Assembly (NCBI GenBank): GCA_013350335.1
Contig: CM023539.1
Location: 38,922,631 to 38,986,630 of the forward strand
Direction: 5' to 3'
Source: Chimonanthus salicifolius
Lineage: Eukaryota > Streptophyta > Magnoliopsida > Laurales > Calycanthaceae
DNA: 64,000 bases
Shown here: one piece after another, positions 34,600 to 45,939 of the stretch
Position numbering within the stretch: position 1 is the stretch's first letter
Layout of the letters: each line of letters begins with the position of its first letter
The notes under the pieces: model-generated
Database searches by the model: none
Told to the model about the DNA's origin: nothing
The model's input: the letters and a program-made list of their open reading frames with translations, nothing else
Program-made: the position numbers and the translations under genes

Positions 34600-36260
34600 A
34601 TGTTGTTGTATCTCTAATAACATATTATATGCTAGTTGCGTCATTCTGTTTGAATGTCATCATTCCTTAAATCCTTGTGAGTTATTTGCATTTGCTCAAC
34701 CAATGTCCAGAACACACGGACTTCTTTTCTTTCTTTTTGTTTTTATTTTTTGCCCCTTCTGAGGTGTTAGTACAAATCTTCTGATCCTTTGCTAGTAAAT
34801 GCGCGTTAGTACAAGATGAAGCTGTCATCCTCTTCTCTGCAACAAGTACCAACTAGTAATATAAAAATATCTCTTGGGAACTGAATTTTTTTTAAATTAT
34901 ATTTAGCATCACCACCCTGCTTGAAATATCATCCACAGATAAAATATGAGGGGGACTGATTCTAACAGAGCTACATGGACAAGAATGATATTTGTTTTGT
35001 GCCAAACTTCACATTTAGTGAAAGGGCAGTAGCCAGTAGCTGCATGACATGTCTGCATGGTTTACGTATGTGGTCCTTTTCTCTTTCAAGAGTAGACAAG
35101 GAAAATGGAGGGGAAAGGTGGGCATAACATGGTCAAAAAGCAGGACGAGTGCACTTATTTACATGCTTGTCTAAGCCTCAAAGTGGGATTCCTCATCTTT
35201 CTCAACAAAGGCAATAAAGAATAAGAAAGGGGGGGGAAAAAATAAAAACCATAGGGTTGGCTTTCATGGCATGGAGACAATAGGAGACAGCGATCTCCAC
35301 CTTTTCTTAGTTCAAGACACTGAACTTTTCTTTGCTTATGCAAGGCTCAAAACAAAAGGTGGGATTGCAAGTTGAAGGCTAGGGATTTGAGAAGGCCATG
35401 GGACAGATTCTCATCACTCCACTATTAAAGAGGCCCTCATGTTTACTGTGTTAAAAAAATATAATATAAATTATTCATCTGCCCTGTAGTCCTGTACTTG
35501 TGTGAGTGGTCTTCCAGAAAGTGTGTGTTTTTACAACCACCAACGGTTAGTGACATCTTCCCTCTTCATTGCTTCTGCTTTTGGACCACTTTGTCCTCCT
35601 TTCAAGTAATCTTATTTATTCTTCTAGGGTTAAAAAGAGTCACCAGCAAAGAGTTTATGTTAGTGAGGCACAACAAGTGAGACTAATAGATGATGGATCC
35701 TATATAATTAGGTTCATTTAGTAGGTGATTACATTGATATGAAGTATATAAAGTTTTACTATCAATTAGTAATCTATCCATATAATCTTCGCCTTTAAAT
35801 TTTGATGTGTATAGGTCATTGATTTTTGAAAGTCTAAAAATTATTGAATAGAATGATCAGGTGAAGGTGAAACTTCGTACACAAACATCTACTCATATGG
35901 TCCTTTTTACATCACATTCAGCTGTGGATATTCCAAAATCAATTCGATGGTATGTCTTGTTAAGGAATCTCGAAAAGAAAAGTATGGGTAAAGTTTTTTC
36001 CCAGCAAATATAAAATTCTCTCTCTCTCTCCATTCTGGGAGAAACAACAATGAAGTGGGTATGGAATAAGCATTGAATGGGCACATGGGTTTGCCTTGTT
36101 AAAGCAATTTGGTTAGGAAAAGGGAGCAGCTAGTGAGTATGGATTTATGGAAATGAGTACGGATGAACGTGGGTGGGTTGCATGTTCTCACACACACAAT
36201 CTCGAGAAAGAACAGGGCCATAGTGAACCCTAACTCGTCAGACAATCACTTCTTTCCTTT
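34600..36260. other. Spacer, mostly unassigned
   Basis: No gene recognised. The segment 35730-35925 resembles 53236-53430 (both have GAAGTAT-TAAAGTTTTA-CATCAATTA and a shared TTTACATCA end) and so marks an unnamed dispersed repeat. A CT run sits near 36017. Confidence 0.5.
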
Positions 36261-36269
36261 CTCAGCTAT

Positions 36270-36518
36270 GGGTTGCACCTCAGGAGCACTCAAAAAATGT
36301 ATTCTTTGATCGCCTTGACCGGCACCCACCAAACGGTCGAGCTCATCATGTGGGCTGGGCCCTTGTCAACATGTGCAACCTAATCAACGGTCAGTTGGCA
36401 AGGGACTGTGTTCAGGACTGAGCTTGATTTAAACTGATAAGAAACTCCATTGATGGACTAGTTATGATAATTTAAATGGTCCCAAAACTTTTTGAGTGCT
36501 CTTGAGATGCACCGGCCC
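36270..36518. mobile_element. MITE with ~30-bp terminal inverted repeats
   Basis: Left arm GGGTTGCACCTCAGGAGCAC then TCAAAAAAT pairs with the right arm read in reverse, GGGCCGGTGCATCTCAAGAG then CACTCAAAAAG. About 250 bp, no coding capacity. A target duplication was not resolved. Confidence 0.7.
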
Positions 36519-36929
36519 TTTCCCTTTCCTGAAGTGGGTAGTCCTCTTAGTCTATGTGCAATTGGTAGGCAATTCTGAGGCCAATGGGAAGATAGTGCTA
36601 AAAAGTATAGAAATGCACATTGCTTGTAAGCATCGCTTGTTTGCCTCCTCTCCTTTCTTTCTTTGGGAAAACATCAAGGGAAAAGTAAGCCTTTCCCATT
36701 CCATTCCATGGAAAACATCAAAGTAATGGCGGTTCCTTTGTTAATTGACGTTGCATTTGGTCGGTAGAACTTGCTTTCTTTAAGAGTGACTGGTATATAA
36801 CATTTTTTACTTTTAAAGAAAGTTGCTTAACTATTCATATGCTTATGCAATGCTCCACGCCCCTCGGTGCAATTGTAGACAAAAGAATATTTTTGTTGCA
36901 TATTATATTATTTACTATAATGGAGGTAG

Positions 36930-37082
36930 GAATTTCGCAGTCCTGTGGCGCATCGAATGTACAGTTTGTCGCAAGCTGAATTCCTTATCTGACGGAGAGT
37001 GACCCTTCACTGGAGTTAACAGGATTGAACCTAAGACTTCAATTCTGAATCATTTTGTCTCAACCACTAGGCCAACCTCTTG
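36930..37082 (-). mobile_element. tRNA-derived SINE fragment (family B)
   Basis: Minus strand reads TGGCCTAGTGGTTGAGAC (A box) and, about 30 bp on, TAGGTTCAATCC (B box), then CAGTGAAGGGTCACTC. The last part recurs as CTCTAAAGAGTCACTC at 42190-42212 and in reverse at 45493-45511. Confidence 0.65.
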
Positions 37083-38112
37083 GGAATTTCCTTATTTAAG
37101 ATTTAGTGTGATGAGCCAATGTATCAGCATCGTTGCCCTACCGGTGATGGTCAGAAGTTTCCTATATTTCCTAGACTGGTGGATCCTAACCCTTCAATCA
37201 ATGGTCCATCAAAATGTCCTTAAGGCCCCGCAAGAGGGCGGGTGGAGAGGGGGAGGGAGGGGTCACCAAGTTCCATTGATTTGGGGGATTATTAACTGCC
37301 TTTGTGGCAAAGGAAGCACAATCTATTTTCAGTTAACGTCGCTATCATCACCATTGAAGTCTTATCCTGTTTTTTCACATGTTTTTAGCTGCTAATTTAC
37401 TGGAAGACCTCGAATTGTCCACGTTAATAATCTTGATTTGTGCCAACATTGCCCTTCATTATTTAATATAGACACTAATGCATGTTTCGATTCGATATTT
37501 TGGTAGGCCATATGCACACTATCATCAGAAGCACGTAATTTATATATGCACAATGGGCCCAACCTACATGCACAAATCAAATGATAAAACAAATTAAATA
37601 AAAGGGTCTCTTTGTGCCAATAGATTAGATGGGTCTAATCATATAATTTACCTATGCAGTAATATGATCGATCATCAATGGTTAAAATGGACTGGATTGG
37701 GCCTTTGACAAGTCTACTTAGTCCAGTACCAAGAAGTAAAGCTTTTTTTTTTTATGAAGGTTCTATGCCACCTTTTTTCTGCCCACAAAAATATGAAATC
37801 TAGGGGCCTGAGCCAGTAGATATGCTTGTTGAAACAAGTGGTCGTCTTAATCTAGCTTAATCCAAACATAATCCATGTCAGTGGCTGCACCCATCTTACA
37901 AAACATACAAAACAACTAAGCCAATGAAAACTTCTACGAATAGTAAAACTTATTGGTTTGTGTCAAGTGGGTTTTTCAAATCTTTTCGGGTTTTATTTAA
38001 ATAAATGAGTAAAAATCAAATAAAACTGAATAACTCGAGAGAGTCATCCTCAAATGAGATCTTTGCCAAGTCAAACAGTTATCCACCGTTCATCAACAGA
38101 ATGGAGTTTATG

Positions 38113-38260
38113 ATCTTGTAGCTCTAAATATTTAGAAGGTTGAAGGTTTGAGTCTCCATGGCTTAACTTTGGTGTGCCTTAAGAGTAGTAGACTCATCCG
38201 TGAGATTTTAATAGGACTATGTTTGAGTTTCCCAGACGTTAATTTAAAAAAGAAAAAAAA
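38113..38260 (+). mobile_element. tRNA-derived SINE (family A)
   Basis: B-box-like AAGGTTTGAGTCTCCATGG is followed by the family body (CTTTGGTGTGCCTTAAGAGT) and a 3' part ending ACGTTAATTTAAAAAAG plus A8. The A box is worn. The same body occurs at 45330, 49226 and 56453-56705. Confidence 0.75.
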
Positions 38261-38968
38261 TCTCAAGAACACTTGTGAACCATTGACACCATTTAGAAGA
38301 ATGTCTTGATCAATTTTTAAAACCGCACATATTCACAAAAATCAACAGTTAAAGTTAAAAAAAAAAAAAAAAGATTCTAATGTTTACCACGCTTGAGAAT
38401 CTGTCAACAATAATAACGTGGAGATTAAATTCCTAAGATACTGTAGCATCCTTGTATCACGGGAAACATAGTCCAGTTGCAGGAGGAAAGAAGTCGGCTC
38501 TGAACTTGAGATTGCAGTCACATGGAAGTCTGTCGTGAATCTTCTTTTATCGAAGTCATTATCTCATTTATTTTGATGATAATTCTCTTTATTCTATAAG
38601 AAAAAGGGAAGAGCTGTTGTCATGTTTTCAAAATTCCCCACAGAGACCCACATGCATTGTTTCATTCAATTTCAGTGACTTAGCCGCTAAAATTGAAAAT
38701 CATATATTCATACTCATTTTAATATTAAATTAAGTAGGAATGAGAAAGATGAGAGGAGAGTACGGCCCATCGCTTTCAAGAAATATATGAAGAATCCTTG
38801 GTTTTCTGTTGGTTTTGTTGGTTTTCTATTTGGAAGGAAAGGAGGAGAGAATAGGGTGGAAGCTCTCCATTCCTTTTCTTCTCTCTCCCATCTTTCTTCA
38901 TTTCATTCTTCTCTCAATAAATCTCATGCTAATTTTTTTCACATGATGATAAGTTGATAACAAACATC

Positions 38969-39316
38969 TAGAGCTGTAATTCAGATTGGGTCGGATTTTA
39001 ATAAATCCAACTCAACTCATGTGAAAAACTTATTGAATCCGATCCGACCTGATTCAAAATGTTGATCCAAATTACTCAATCCGACTCGACCCAAAGTTAT
39101 GATCCGATTACCGAGTGTTGTTTTATAACTTAGTTCACTCGGATTACGTCGGGTCAGATCGAGTTGATTTTAAATTTCTTAACCCAATTTGAACTAAATT
39201 TCATGTGGATTCTTTTTCTCCAACCCGATCAGACCCAAAATATACAAATATATTACCCAAACTCACTGATTTCTTGGGTTGGGTCATTCGGGTCGAATTT
39301 TCAAGTTCCACCCCTA
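38969..39316. mobile_element. hAT-type MITE (family with CCCGACC repeats)
   Basis: 348 bp. Ends: TAGAGCTGTAATTCAGATTG and, on the other strand, TAGGGGTGGAACTTGAAAAT. Flanks CAAACATC (38961-38968) and CAAACATT (39317-39324) match at 7 of 8. The interior repeats GGGTCGGAT/GATCCGACC-like words on both strands. Confidence 0.8.
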
Positions 39317-39329
39317 CAAACATTCATGT

Positions 39330-40161
39330 GAGTATGTGAATATGGGCTGAATTAAAGTGGTTGAACGAGAGTTATCCATTAAAGATTCTTTAGGTAATAT
39401 GCAAGAGCACCCCATTTTGTAGTCTCATGAATCCTGAATGATGTTCTCTGCCGTGGATGGATTGGGTGGGAGCATTAGTGATTCAGTGGGTTTCATTTGT
39501 TTCTTGCTGAACACAACAGAAGGCTAAAATTAAGGGACCAAAAGTATCCATACTGAGGTCCAGATGGATGAATGGTGTGAACTGCAATCTGGGTCTCCAC
39601 CCCACAAACAGCACCCAATCTCATGATAACAATTTCAGATGGTCCTGCTGATTACAAAAGCAATTATTTAAAAAAAAAAAAAACTATTTCTTTCCCCTGT
39701 ATTTATTTAATTTTCTTCTTTTTTTAATGTGTGGCAGAATAGATGTTCTATCATTCTAGTGGCCTAAAAGGGTCCCTCTCTGCACTCTACTCTTCTATGG
39801 CACTTTTGGAGCCTACAAATTCACACCCTCCCCCTTCACCAATCTCCCATGTTTTTACTCTCAAGTCTCCCTTCTCTCTCCCTCGCCACTTCTCTCTCAA
39901 AAAACCAACACATTTCCCTCTCTTCTCTCTTCATTTATAGCAAACAAGACATGGGTCCTCATCAGTGTCTTCATCCCCTGCCTCCAAGACCACATTCTCT
40001 TGCATTCCCTCTTTGCTGATCATAGCTCCAATTCTCTTCTCTAACCTTTCTTCCTATCTTCATTGACTCTCTACCTTGGAATCTTCAAATTCCTCTAACG
40101 TATTCTACTCAAAACGATTTTCTCCATTTGTTTTCTACAAGATTTATTCTCTTCCACAGCC
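39330..40161 (+). promoter_or_regulatory. Upstream region and likely leader of the FAF gene
   Basis: No other gene is seen. 39750-40160 is strongly CT-rich, usual for a plant 5' leader. A TATTTATTTAA at about 39700 is a possible TATA element; the start site cannot be fixed from sequence. Confidence 0.35.
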
Positions 40162-41110
40162 ATGTCTTCCACTGTCTGTCAAGGCCTCCAATCATGTTTG
40201 GAGCCCCGGCTTGTGGAACAACGAGCTCTGTGCCTCAGGTTGGTGTCACCTAAGGCACATGATTTCAAGCGAATGGAATCTCAAACGCTCACTGGATGTG
40301 CCAATTGGCCCTTCATGTTAGAATCTGATAATGAAACTGTAAGCAAATGCAATGGTAGCGATGTGGGCGAAAAAGATTTAGGTGCCTTCAGTTCAATTCA
40401 GTCTCTCTTAGCTTCTCCTCAAGAGAAGGTGACTCAAGAGAGTGTCTATGTCCACCCTCTCTTGGGGAGAACTTCCTCATCACTTAGTGAGAAGAGCTTA
40501 GAATTGTGCACGGAGAATTTGGGGTGCGAAACGGGCACCGATATCACCGAAAACAGCTATCTTGCTTCTTCTTCAGAAGAAGAATCGGAGAGCAAGCCTC
40601 CAAGAAGAAAACAGGTCCAACCAGTCAATTGTATACAGAGGGAGCAAGTGTGGAACATTTCCACCTCCCTTGACTTCAATTGCTGGTGGGGCAAGCATCC
40701 ATGTCAGGTCCTATAGAGAAGAGGGAAGGTTGGTCCTCAAAGCCAGCAGTCTCCCATCAACGGGCACCTACTTTCAAGCTGAAAGGGGCGGCGGTCGCCT
40801 TCGACTCCGCTTTCTAAATCAAAATTCTCTGTCCTCTGATGTTGAAGCCGCCACCAAAGAAGAAAAAAAAGAAAATGGGGTTGAGGATGAGGATGGGTAT
40901 GAGAATGGAGAAAGGGAGGAAGAAAATTGTGGCATGGTCTACTCGGAAAGGAATACAAAGATGATGGAGGATGTGAATGGGAATGAAGGAAATGTTGGGG
41001 GTGAAATGGGGATGGACAAGATTCAAAGGCTAAGTAGATGCAGTGAAGGAGGAGGGCGTGGAAGCAAGGAGATGTTGAGATGGAAACCTTTTTTGGTGGC
41101 TAGTTCCTAA
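40162..41110 (+). CDS. FANTASTIC FOUR (FAF) family protein, with one frameshift
   Basis: An intronless gene. Frame one starts MSSTVCQGLQSCLEPRLVEQ, the usual FAF-family opening, and runs through an acidic serine stretch (SSSEEESESKPPRRK) to a stop at 40714-40716. The conserved FAF domain lies in the next frame: FPPPLTSI (about 40655), VRSYREEGRLVLKA, YFQAERGGGRLRLRFL, then an acidic tail (ENGVEDEDGYENGEREEENC) and the family ending CSEGG..KEMLRWKPFLVASS before TAA. A net +1 shift between roughly 40603 and 40655 separates the halves. FAF proteins of Arabidopsis limit shoot meristem growth and repress WUSCHEL; close paralogues are less well studied. Both halves are otherwise clean, so the shift is either recent or a sequence error. 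Family assignment is firm; the exact member is not. Confidence 0.9.
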
Positions 41111-41326
41111 AGCTTTCTTTTGGAATTCTCCATACCAACTTGCTATTTTACTTGGTTTTTGCTCTATCTTCTTCTCTTCTTCAATGTGTTGGAAGATTTT
41201 TGTTTTTATATTTTGTCAACCTTGGGCCTGGTGAAATATGCTAATGGTAGTTATTATCGTTGTTGGACACCTCTCTCTCTCTTGTCGTTGTATTGTTCCC
41301 AATATACCCTCTCTAGTCTCAATGAA

Positions 41327-41332
41327 AATAAA
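41327..41332 (+). promoter_or_regulatory. Poly-A signal for the FAF gene
   Basis: AATAAA about 217 bases after the stop at 41108-41110, downstream of T-rich sequence. Confidence 0.5.
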
Positions 41333-41339
41333 GAAAACC

Positions 41340-42120
41340 AACATACATTCCCTCTATTGCAATATGACTCACTACATTGCATACTCCATGTTAACACCAA
41401 GGCTGAGTTTGGATCGGAGAATTGGGGCTAACCCCCATTTGGTAACAGAGGGATAAGAGTAAAAAATCAAATTTTTATCTCCCTCCTCCCCTCCTACTTT
41501 TGAAAATCCTTTTTCTATTAAAGTGTATTTATAATATTCAAAGTAACCCGTGATCAGAATGTAACCTTTACAAAATTTACGTATCATCCAAATGCAGTCC
41601 AACTCAATTCATTAAGTGGAATTGTCCTTCAATTTCCTACTCAACTCATCCAGCATCTTCTTCTTCTCTCTTGGAGAGATGGGGTAGTCTAAAGTAATTA
41701 AAGGTGGTGAAAATTGGCATATGAAAGCATGGGCATTTGATGATGGAAGAAGAAGAATTTGTTGGACGGTTATCCCCATTCTTCAAAGCCCAAAACTTGG
41801 ACTACACTTGTACGAACACTAGCAAAGTCTTAGGACCTACTACCATATAAAGTCCTCAAAGGAATAATGGTAGTACCGTAGCAGTGTGGTGGTACGAATT
41901 TGGTTTCTTCTTACATTTCTTTAGGCATAACCCAAGATTTTATGAGCAATTTCCATTCTAACCAAGTTTTCTTAACGTTTTAGAGCTCCACTCTTTTTGC
42001 TAAAAAATGGGCCCTTTTAAACCCTCGAGTGCGGAAGAAAGAAGAAATCTTTTACTGGTGAATAATTGATTTTGACACCGGTACTTTCAACAAGATGAGA
42101 TTTGTGAGAAGAGGGAGTGA
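41340..42120. other. Spacer, nothing recognised
   Basis: AT-rich sequence with short open frames that look random. No repeat partner was found elsewhere in the window. Confidence 0.6.
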
Positions 42121-42124
42121 ATGA

Positions 42125-42235
42125 GGTTGGAGTGCTACTCAATAACCCATCTTATGAAGTAGGGGTCTTGAGTTCAATTTTAACTCCACTCTAAAGAGTC
42201 ACTCTTCATAGAGTCATCGATATGTGTGGATAGAA
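42125..42235 (+). mobile_element. SINE fragment (family B)
   Basis: GGAGTGCTACTCAATAACCC and CTTGAGTTCAATTTTAACTC stand at A-box to B-box spacing, followed by CTCTAAAGAGTCACTC, shared with the minus-strand fragment at 45493-45575. Confidence 0.6.
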
Positions 42236-42257
42236 AAGTTTGCACATGTTCAAAAAA

Positions 42258-42319
42258 TTAGTCGGGTGCTCAAAAAGGCTTGGGCACCTTAGTCGGGTGC
42301 TCAAAAAGGCTTGGGCACC
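42258..42319. repeat. Perfect 31-bp tandem duplication
   Basis: Units 42258-42288 and 42289-42319 are identical (each opens TTAGTCGGGTGCTC and closes TTGGGCACC). Confidence 0.97.
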
Positions 42320-43735
42320 TTAATTATTAAAAAAAAATATTGTCTCCATTTTACATTTCATTTTATCGTGATAAATTGAAAAAGTGAAAAACTAAACTAA
42401 TAACATTATCATTTATAACAAAAATATGAACAACAAAATAAAAATAGTACTCCATCTTAGTGAAAGTACCAGTGCCCAAATTAATTCTGTTCAGTGTCTT
42501 CTGGTAAATAAGCCCTAGTTTTCAATTTGATGGGTCAGTAAGAATGGTAAAAATGCTTTCCTATGTATTGGGGATGGTGAAAATATTCAAAGGGAATCTT
42601 GGAAATCAGGCGGTGCACTTGTGACTAAAATGATTATTGTTCAACTTAGGTATTGTACCTAAAAATCTAAAATGATTCCAATCTCGACTTCAACAATTGT
42701 TTGTCTGTATATAGTCTTTGATAAAAAAAGACATTACAATTATTCATAGATTAAGACATGGCTTCTAGTCGTATGCAAAACATAAACAAGATTTCAAAGT
42801 TGATTGGGAAATTTCTAGAAATATAAAAACTGGAAGATGAAATGAGTGGGAAAGGTTATTGTTTGGTCAGTGTCGGATAAGATATCTTAAAATTTCATAG
42901 GTTCTAAGAAAAACCGTTAAGATGTGGTCCTTTGTAGAGGCCTTAAAATTTCAGGGGCTCTACCACAGGTTATCTTTTAGACTTATTTTAGAGGACTCTA
43001 GGCGACGGCCTACACCGCCTATAATCAGAGTCAGTTATCTATTTGGTACACTTGAAAACTACTTAGGAGACCTTTTTTTTGTCTTCGTGAAATTACAAGA
43101 TGACCCAAATTCCATTTATCTCTTTGTTTCAGCGCAGAGAGATTTGGATGGCCTTAAAAAAATAATATAATAAAAGAAAGAAAAGATTTAGGTCACGTGC
43201 TTTAGGTGAGCTTTACTAATTGAGAAAAATCGTGTCAAAATTGAGAAACTGGTAAGCCAAGGACAAATGGCCATTTGGCCCTTTCTCAGTCTCTCCAGTC
43301 AAGTGGGCTGTTTTATGTATTAACATGATAAACCCTAATTGCTTTATTATTTTCCTTTCAAAAAATACATGGATGAAGAAGTACCAAGGCTCCTTGAATT
43401 TAAATAGGCATCACTCATGCTTCTAATCAGGGTTTTATGATCAGTACTTCAGTATGATTTGATTATATAAAAATCTATTTCATAAATATTTTCATAAAAA
43501 TGAATGTGATATTCTTTTATATTCCCTGAATAATCAATTATCTTATAAGGTTTAAAAAATAAAGAATATACTACAGTAGATTAATAAATAAATAAAAAGA
43601 ACTTATATGATAAAAACTCAACCATTATTAAGTTGACCTCCGAAACACATCTCCATCTTTGAGAAAATCAAAATGCATGGGCTGAGTTTAAGGATAATGG
43701 CTTTATGACCTACTTGGCCAGGGGCATAGGCAGGA
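42320..43735. other. Spacer, nothing recognised
   Basis: AT-rich; short frames only. No transposon ends or RNA genes were seen. Confidence 0.6.
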
Positions 43736-43739
43736 GCAG

Positions 43740-43905
43740 GAGTCGATATTTCGTATCGGCAGATATCATCGACCGATATTTCGGTTGATAAAATTTTCTC
43801 TCTTTATTTTTTTTTTTAAACAAAAACCACTGAGATATCGGCCGATATGATGCAGCCTAGATATCAATCGTATCGGCTGATATTCGGACCCCTCTGTAGG
43901 AGGAG
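43740..43905. repeat. ATCGGCCGAT-type palindrome repeat, short copy
   Basis: Several TATCGGCHGATAT-like words (GTATCGGCAGATATC, GATATCGGCCGATATG, GTATCGGCTGATAT) around an A/T tract. A longer copy lies at 48250-48545. It ends 12 bp before a hAT MITE. Confidence 0.7.
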
Positions 43906-43917
43906 ATGGGTTTACAA

Positions 43918-44285
43918 TAGGGTTGAAACTCGGGTGGATTGAATTTGATTTTAATAAATCCAACTCAACCCATATAAAAAAATTATTGAGCCTGGCTCGA
44001 CCTGAGTTGTTCTGGCCCAACAACCCGACCCATTTTAATCTAAATTTGGAGAAAAAAAAATCAGCAACAAGTTTTTTATCTTTCTTAAAACTCGGGTCGA
44101 ATCAAGTTAATTCAGGTCGGGTCGAATTGATTGTAAATTTCTGAGTCCAATCCGATCCAAATTCCATAAGGATTTTTTTCTCAACTCAATCTGAACCTAA
44201 ATTTACAAATACATAACCCAACCTACTAATTTCTCAGGTCGGATCATGCAGGTCAAGTTAAAATCCAGTCTAAATTTCTCCCCTA
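43918..44285. mobile_element. hAT-type MITE (same family)
   Basis: 368 bp. Left end TAGGGTTGAAACTCGGGTGG; right end on the other strand TAGGGGAGAAATTTAGAC. Flanks GTTTACAA and GTTGGCAA match at 6 of 8. Interior rich in CCCGACC/GGTCGGG words. Confidence 0.72.
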
Positions 44286-44299
44286 GTTGGCAAGAGACT

Positions 44300-45325
44300 C
44301 TGAAGAAAGTAAAAGAAAATGAAAAGGAACCAAGATTGAGAGGCCCATCAAAAGTGGGAAGGGCAAGAGGCTTTGAAGGTTTAATCTCTAATTTACACAT
44401 GTTTTTTCTAACTTTGATTGTTTGGCATTCATAACTATTGATAATTGTGAGGGCAAAATAATAGCAATTGTAACTAATTGAGATGGAAACATTATCCACT
44501 TTTTAAGAGCTATTTGTCATTTTTTTATTGATAGAAAATGAAGAGAAGAGAAAATAAAACCATCCTATCTTCTTTCATAGAATAAGGACTCTTTATTAAA
44601 ATCGTAAAAAATGACTACCTTCCCTCTTGAAATTCATCTTTCATACACAAGATAGAAAACGAGTAAAAAAGAAAGACATTCTCCACTCGCAAAGCTAATG
44701 CTTCAATCATTTTTCAATGAAAATAATTTTTTTGATCTAGATCCAATACAGGGCTGAATTTCATGACACTTTGTAGATGATATAAATTGAGTCTAAATAT
44801 ATATATTTTTTTCTATAAAATTACACTTTTCAAAGAAATGGACAAACAATCTCTTAATTTATATTACTATATAATTTATATATTTCACATGATAATAAAA
44901 ATAAGCATGCTTACAAGAAATTATACGCAATTATTAGGTGAAAAACACAGAAGAGTGGTTTACAGGATTATAAGCTGTAATCAATCTATGATGAGGCTAC
45001 AATTCCAATGGCTTCAGGACCAATGCTTACGAATGGTACTGATCTGCCATTCTGCCCAAGTATTCTATTTCCACAGGAGCATTTTAGGTGGTCTCTTGAG
45101 GCCCTTATTGCAAGAGAATATGAGAGATATCATGAATAAAAGTATTATTATTTAAACATAAAATACATGGTTTACATGTTTTGATGATATACGTTATATA
45201 CATTACATATAAACAAGTGAATCGCTCATTTTAATCCATAAAATTATGATTAAGATGTCAAGATCTTTCAGAGTACCCGATTAATCTTCGAGAAGTTTCC
45301 CTACACACACGGGGTAACTCTACAA
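44300..45325. other. Spacer, nothing recognised
   Basis: Very AT-rich, with TA-rich runs near 44800-44890. Open frames are short and unlike known proteins. Confidence 0.55.
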
Positions 45326-45329
45326 AGAG

Positions 45330-45492
45330 TGGGTGCAGTTCAACTGGTTACCTCCTACCTCAAGAAGCGGGAGATCGTGGGTTCGAGCCCCCATGGCCTA
45401 ACATTGGTGTACCTTAGGAGTAGAGTCTACCCATGGGGGTTTTACGCTGAGTATCCCGCGATTTTTCACACGTAAATTAAAAAAAAAAAAAA
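45330..45492 (+). mobile_element. tRNA-derived SINE (family A), best copy
   Basis: A box GGTGCAGTTCAACTGGTTAC (from 45332) and B box GGTTCGAGCCC (45380-45390), both near tRNA consensus; then CATTGGTGTACCTTAGGAGT, GTTTTACGCTGAGTATCCC and CACACGTAAATTA followed by a long A run ending at 45492. Well preserved, so probably one of the younger copies. Confidence 0.9.
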
Positions 45493-45575
45493 GAGTGACT
45501 CTTTGGAGTGAAATGGAAATCAAATTCAGGACTCGTGCTTCGTGAGATGAGTTCTTGACCATCACTTTAACTTTT
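45493..45575 (-). mobile_element. SINE fragment (family B) abutting the family A copy
   Basis: Begins directly at the A tail of the plus-strand SINE. On the minus strand it reads CTCACGAAGCACGAGTCCTG and ends CTCCAAAGAGTCACTC, like 42125-42235. The two SINEs are tail to tail. Confidence 0.65.
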
Positions 45576-45584
45576 GAGTTTATG

Positions 45585-45931
45585 TAGGGTTGCAACTCGG
45601 GGTAGGGCAGGTCTGATTTTTTAAAACTCAACCCGACCCGATTTGATATATATGGAACTCGACCCGAATTCTCAACCTGACCCGACTCGAATTCTAATCC
45701 AAATCAACCCAAATTCTGACACGACCCGTATTCTGAACCCATTTTAGCCTTATTTTTTCTGGGTCGAGTTAACTTGTAAAATTCTCAACCCGACTCAACC
45801 CAAATTTCATACGGGCTTTTATCTTTTCGACCTGACCCGACCTGCTGACCAGAAGTTCTCAACCCTACTCACATGATTTCTTAGGTCGGGTCATACGGGT
45901 TGGGCCAAAACCAACCCGAGTTGCAGCCCTA
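45585..45931. mobile_element. hAT-type MITE (same family), well preserved
   Basis: 347 bp. Left end TAGGGTTGCAACTCGGG and right end (other strand) TAGGGCTGCAACTCGGG differ at one base of 17. Flanks AGTTTATG (45577-45584) and AGTTTATT (45932-45939) match at 7 of 8. Interior dense in ACCCGACCCG/CGGGTCGGGT-like words. Confidence 0.88.
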
Positions 45932-45939
45932 AGTTTATT

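Noticed and set aside
41238..41456. Small frames just after the FAF stop
   Set aside because: They lie in the 3' untranslated region around the poly-A signal and show no family resemblance.
45380..45390. A functional tRNA gene at the strong B box
   Set aside because: No cloverleaf with paired acceptor stem follows; the SINE body and A tail do.
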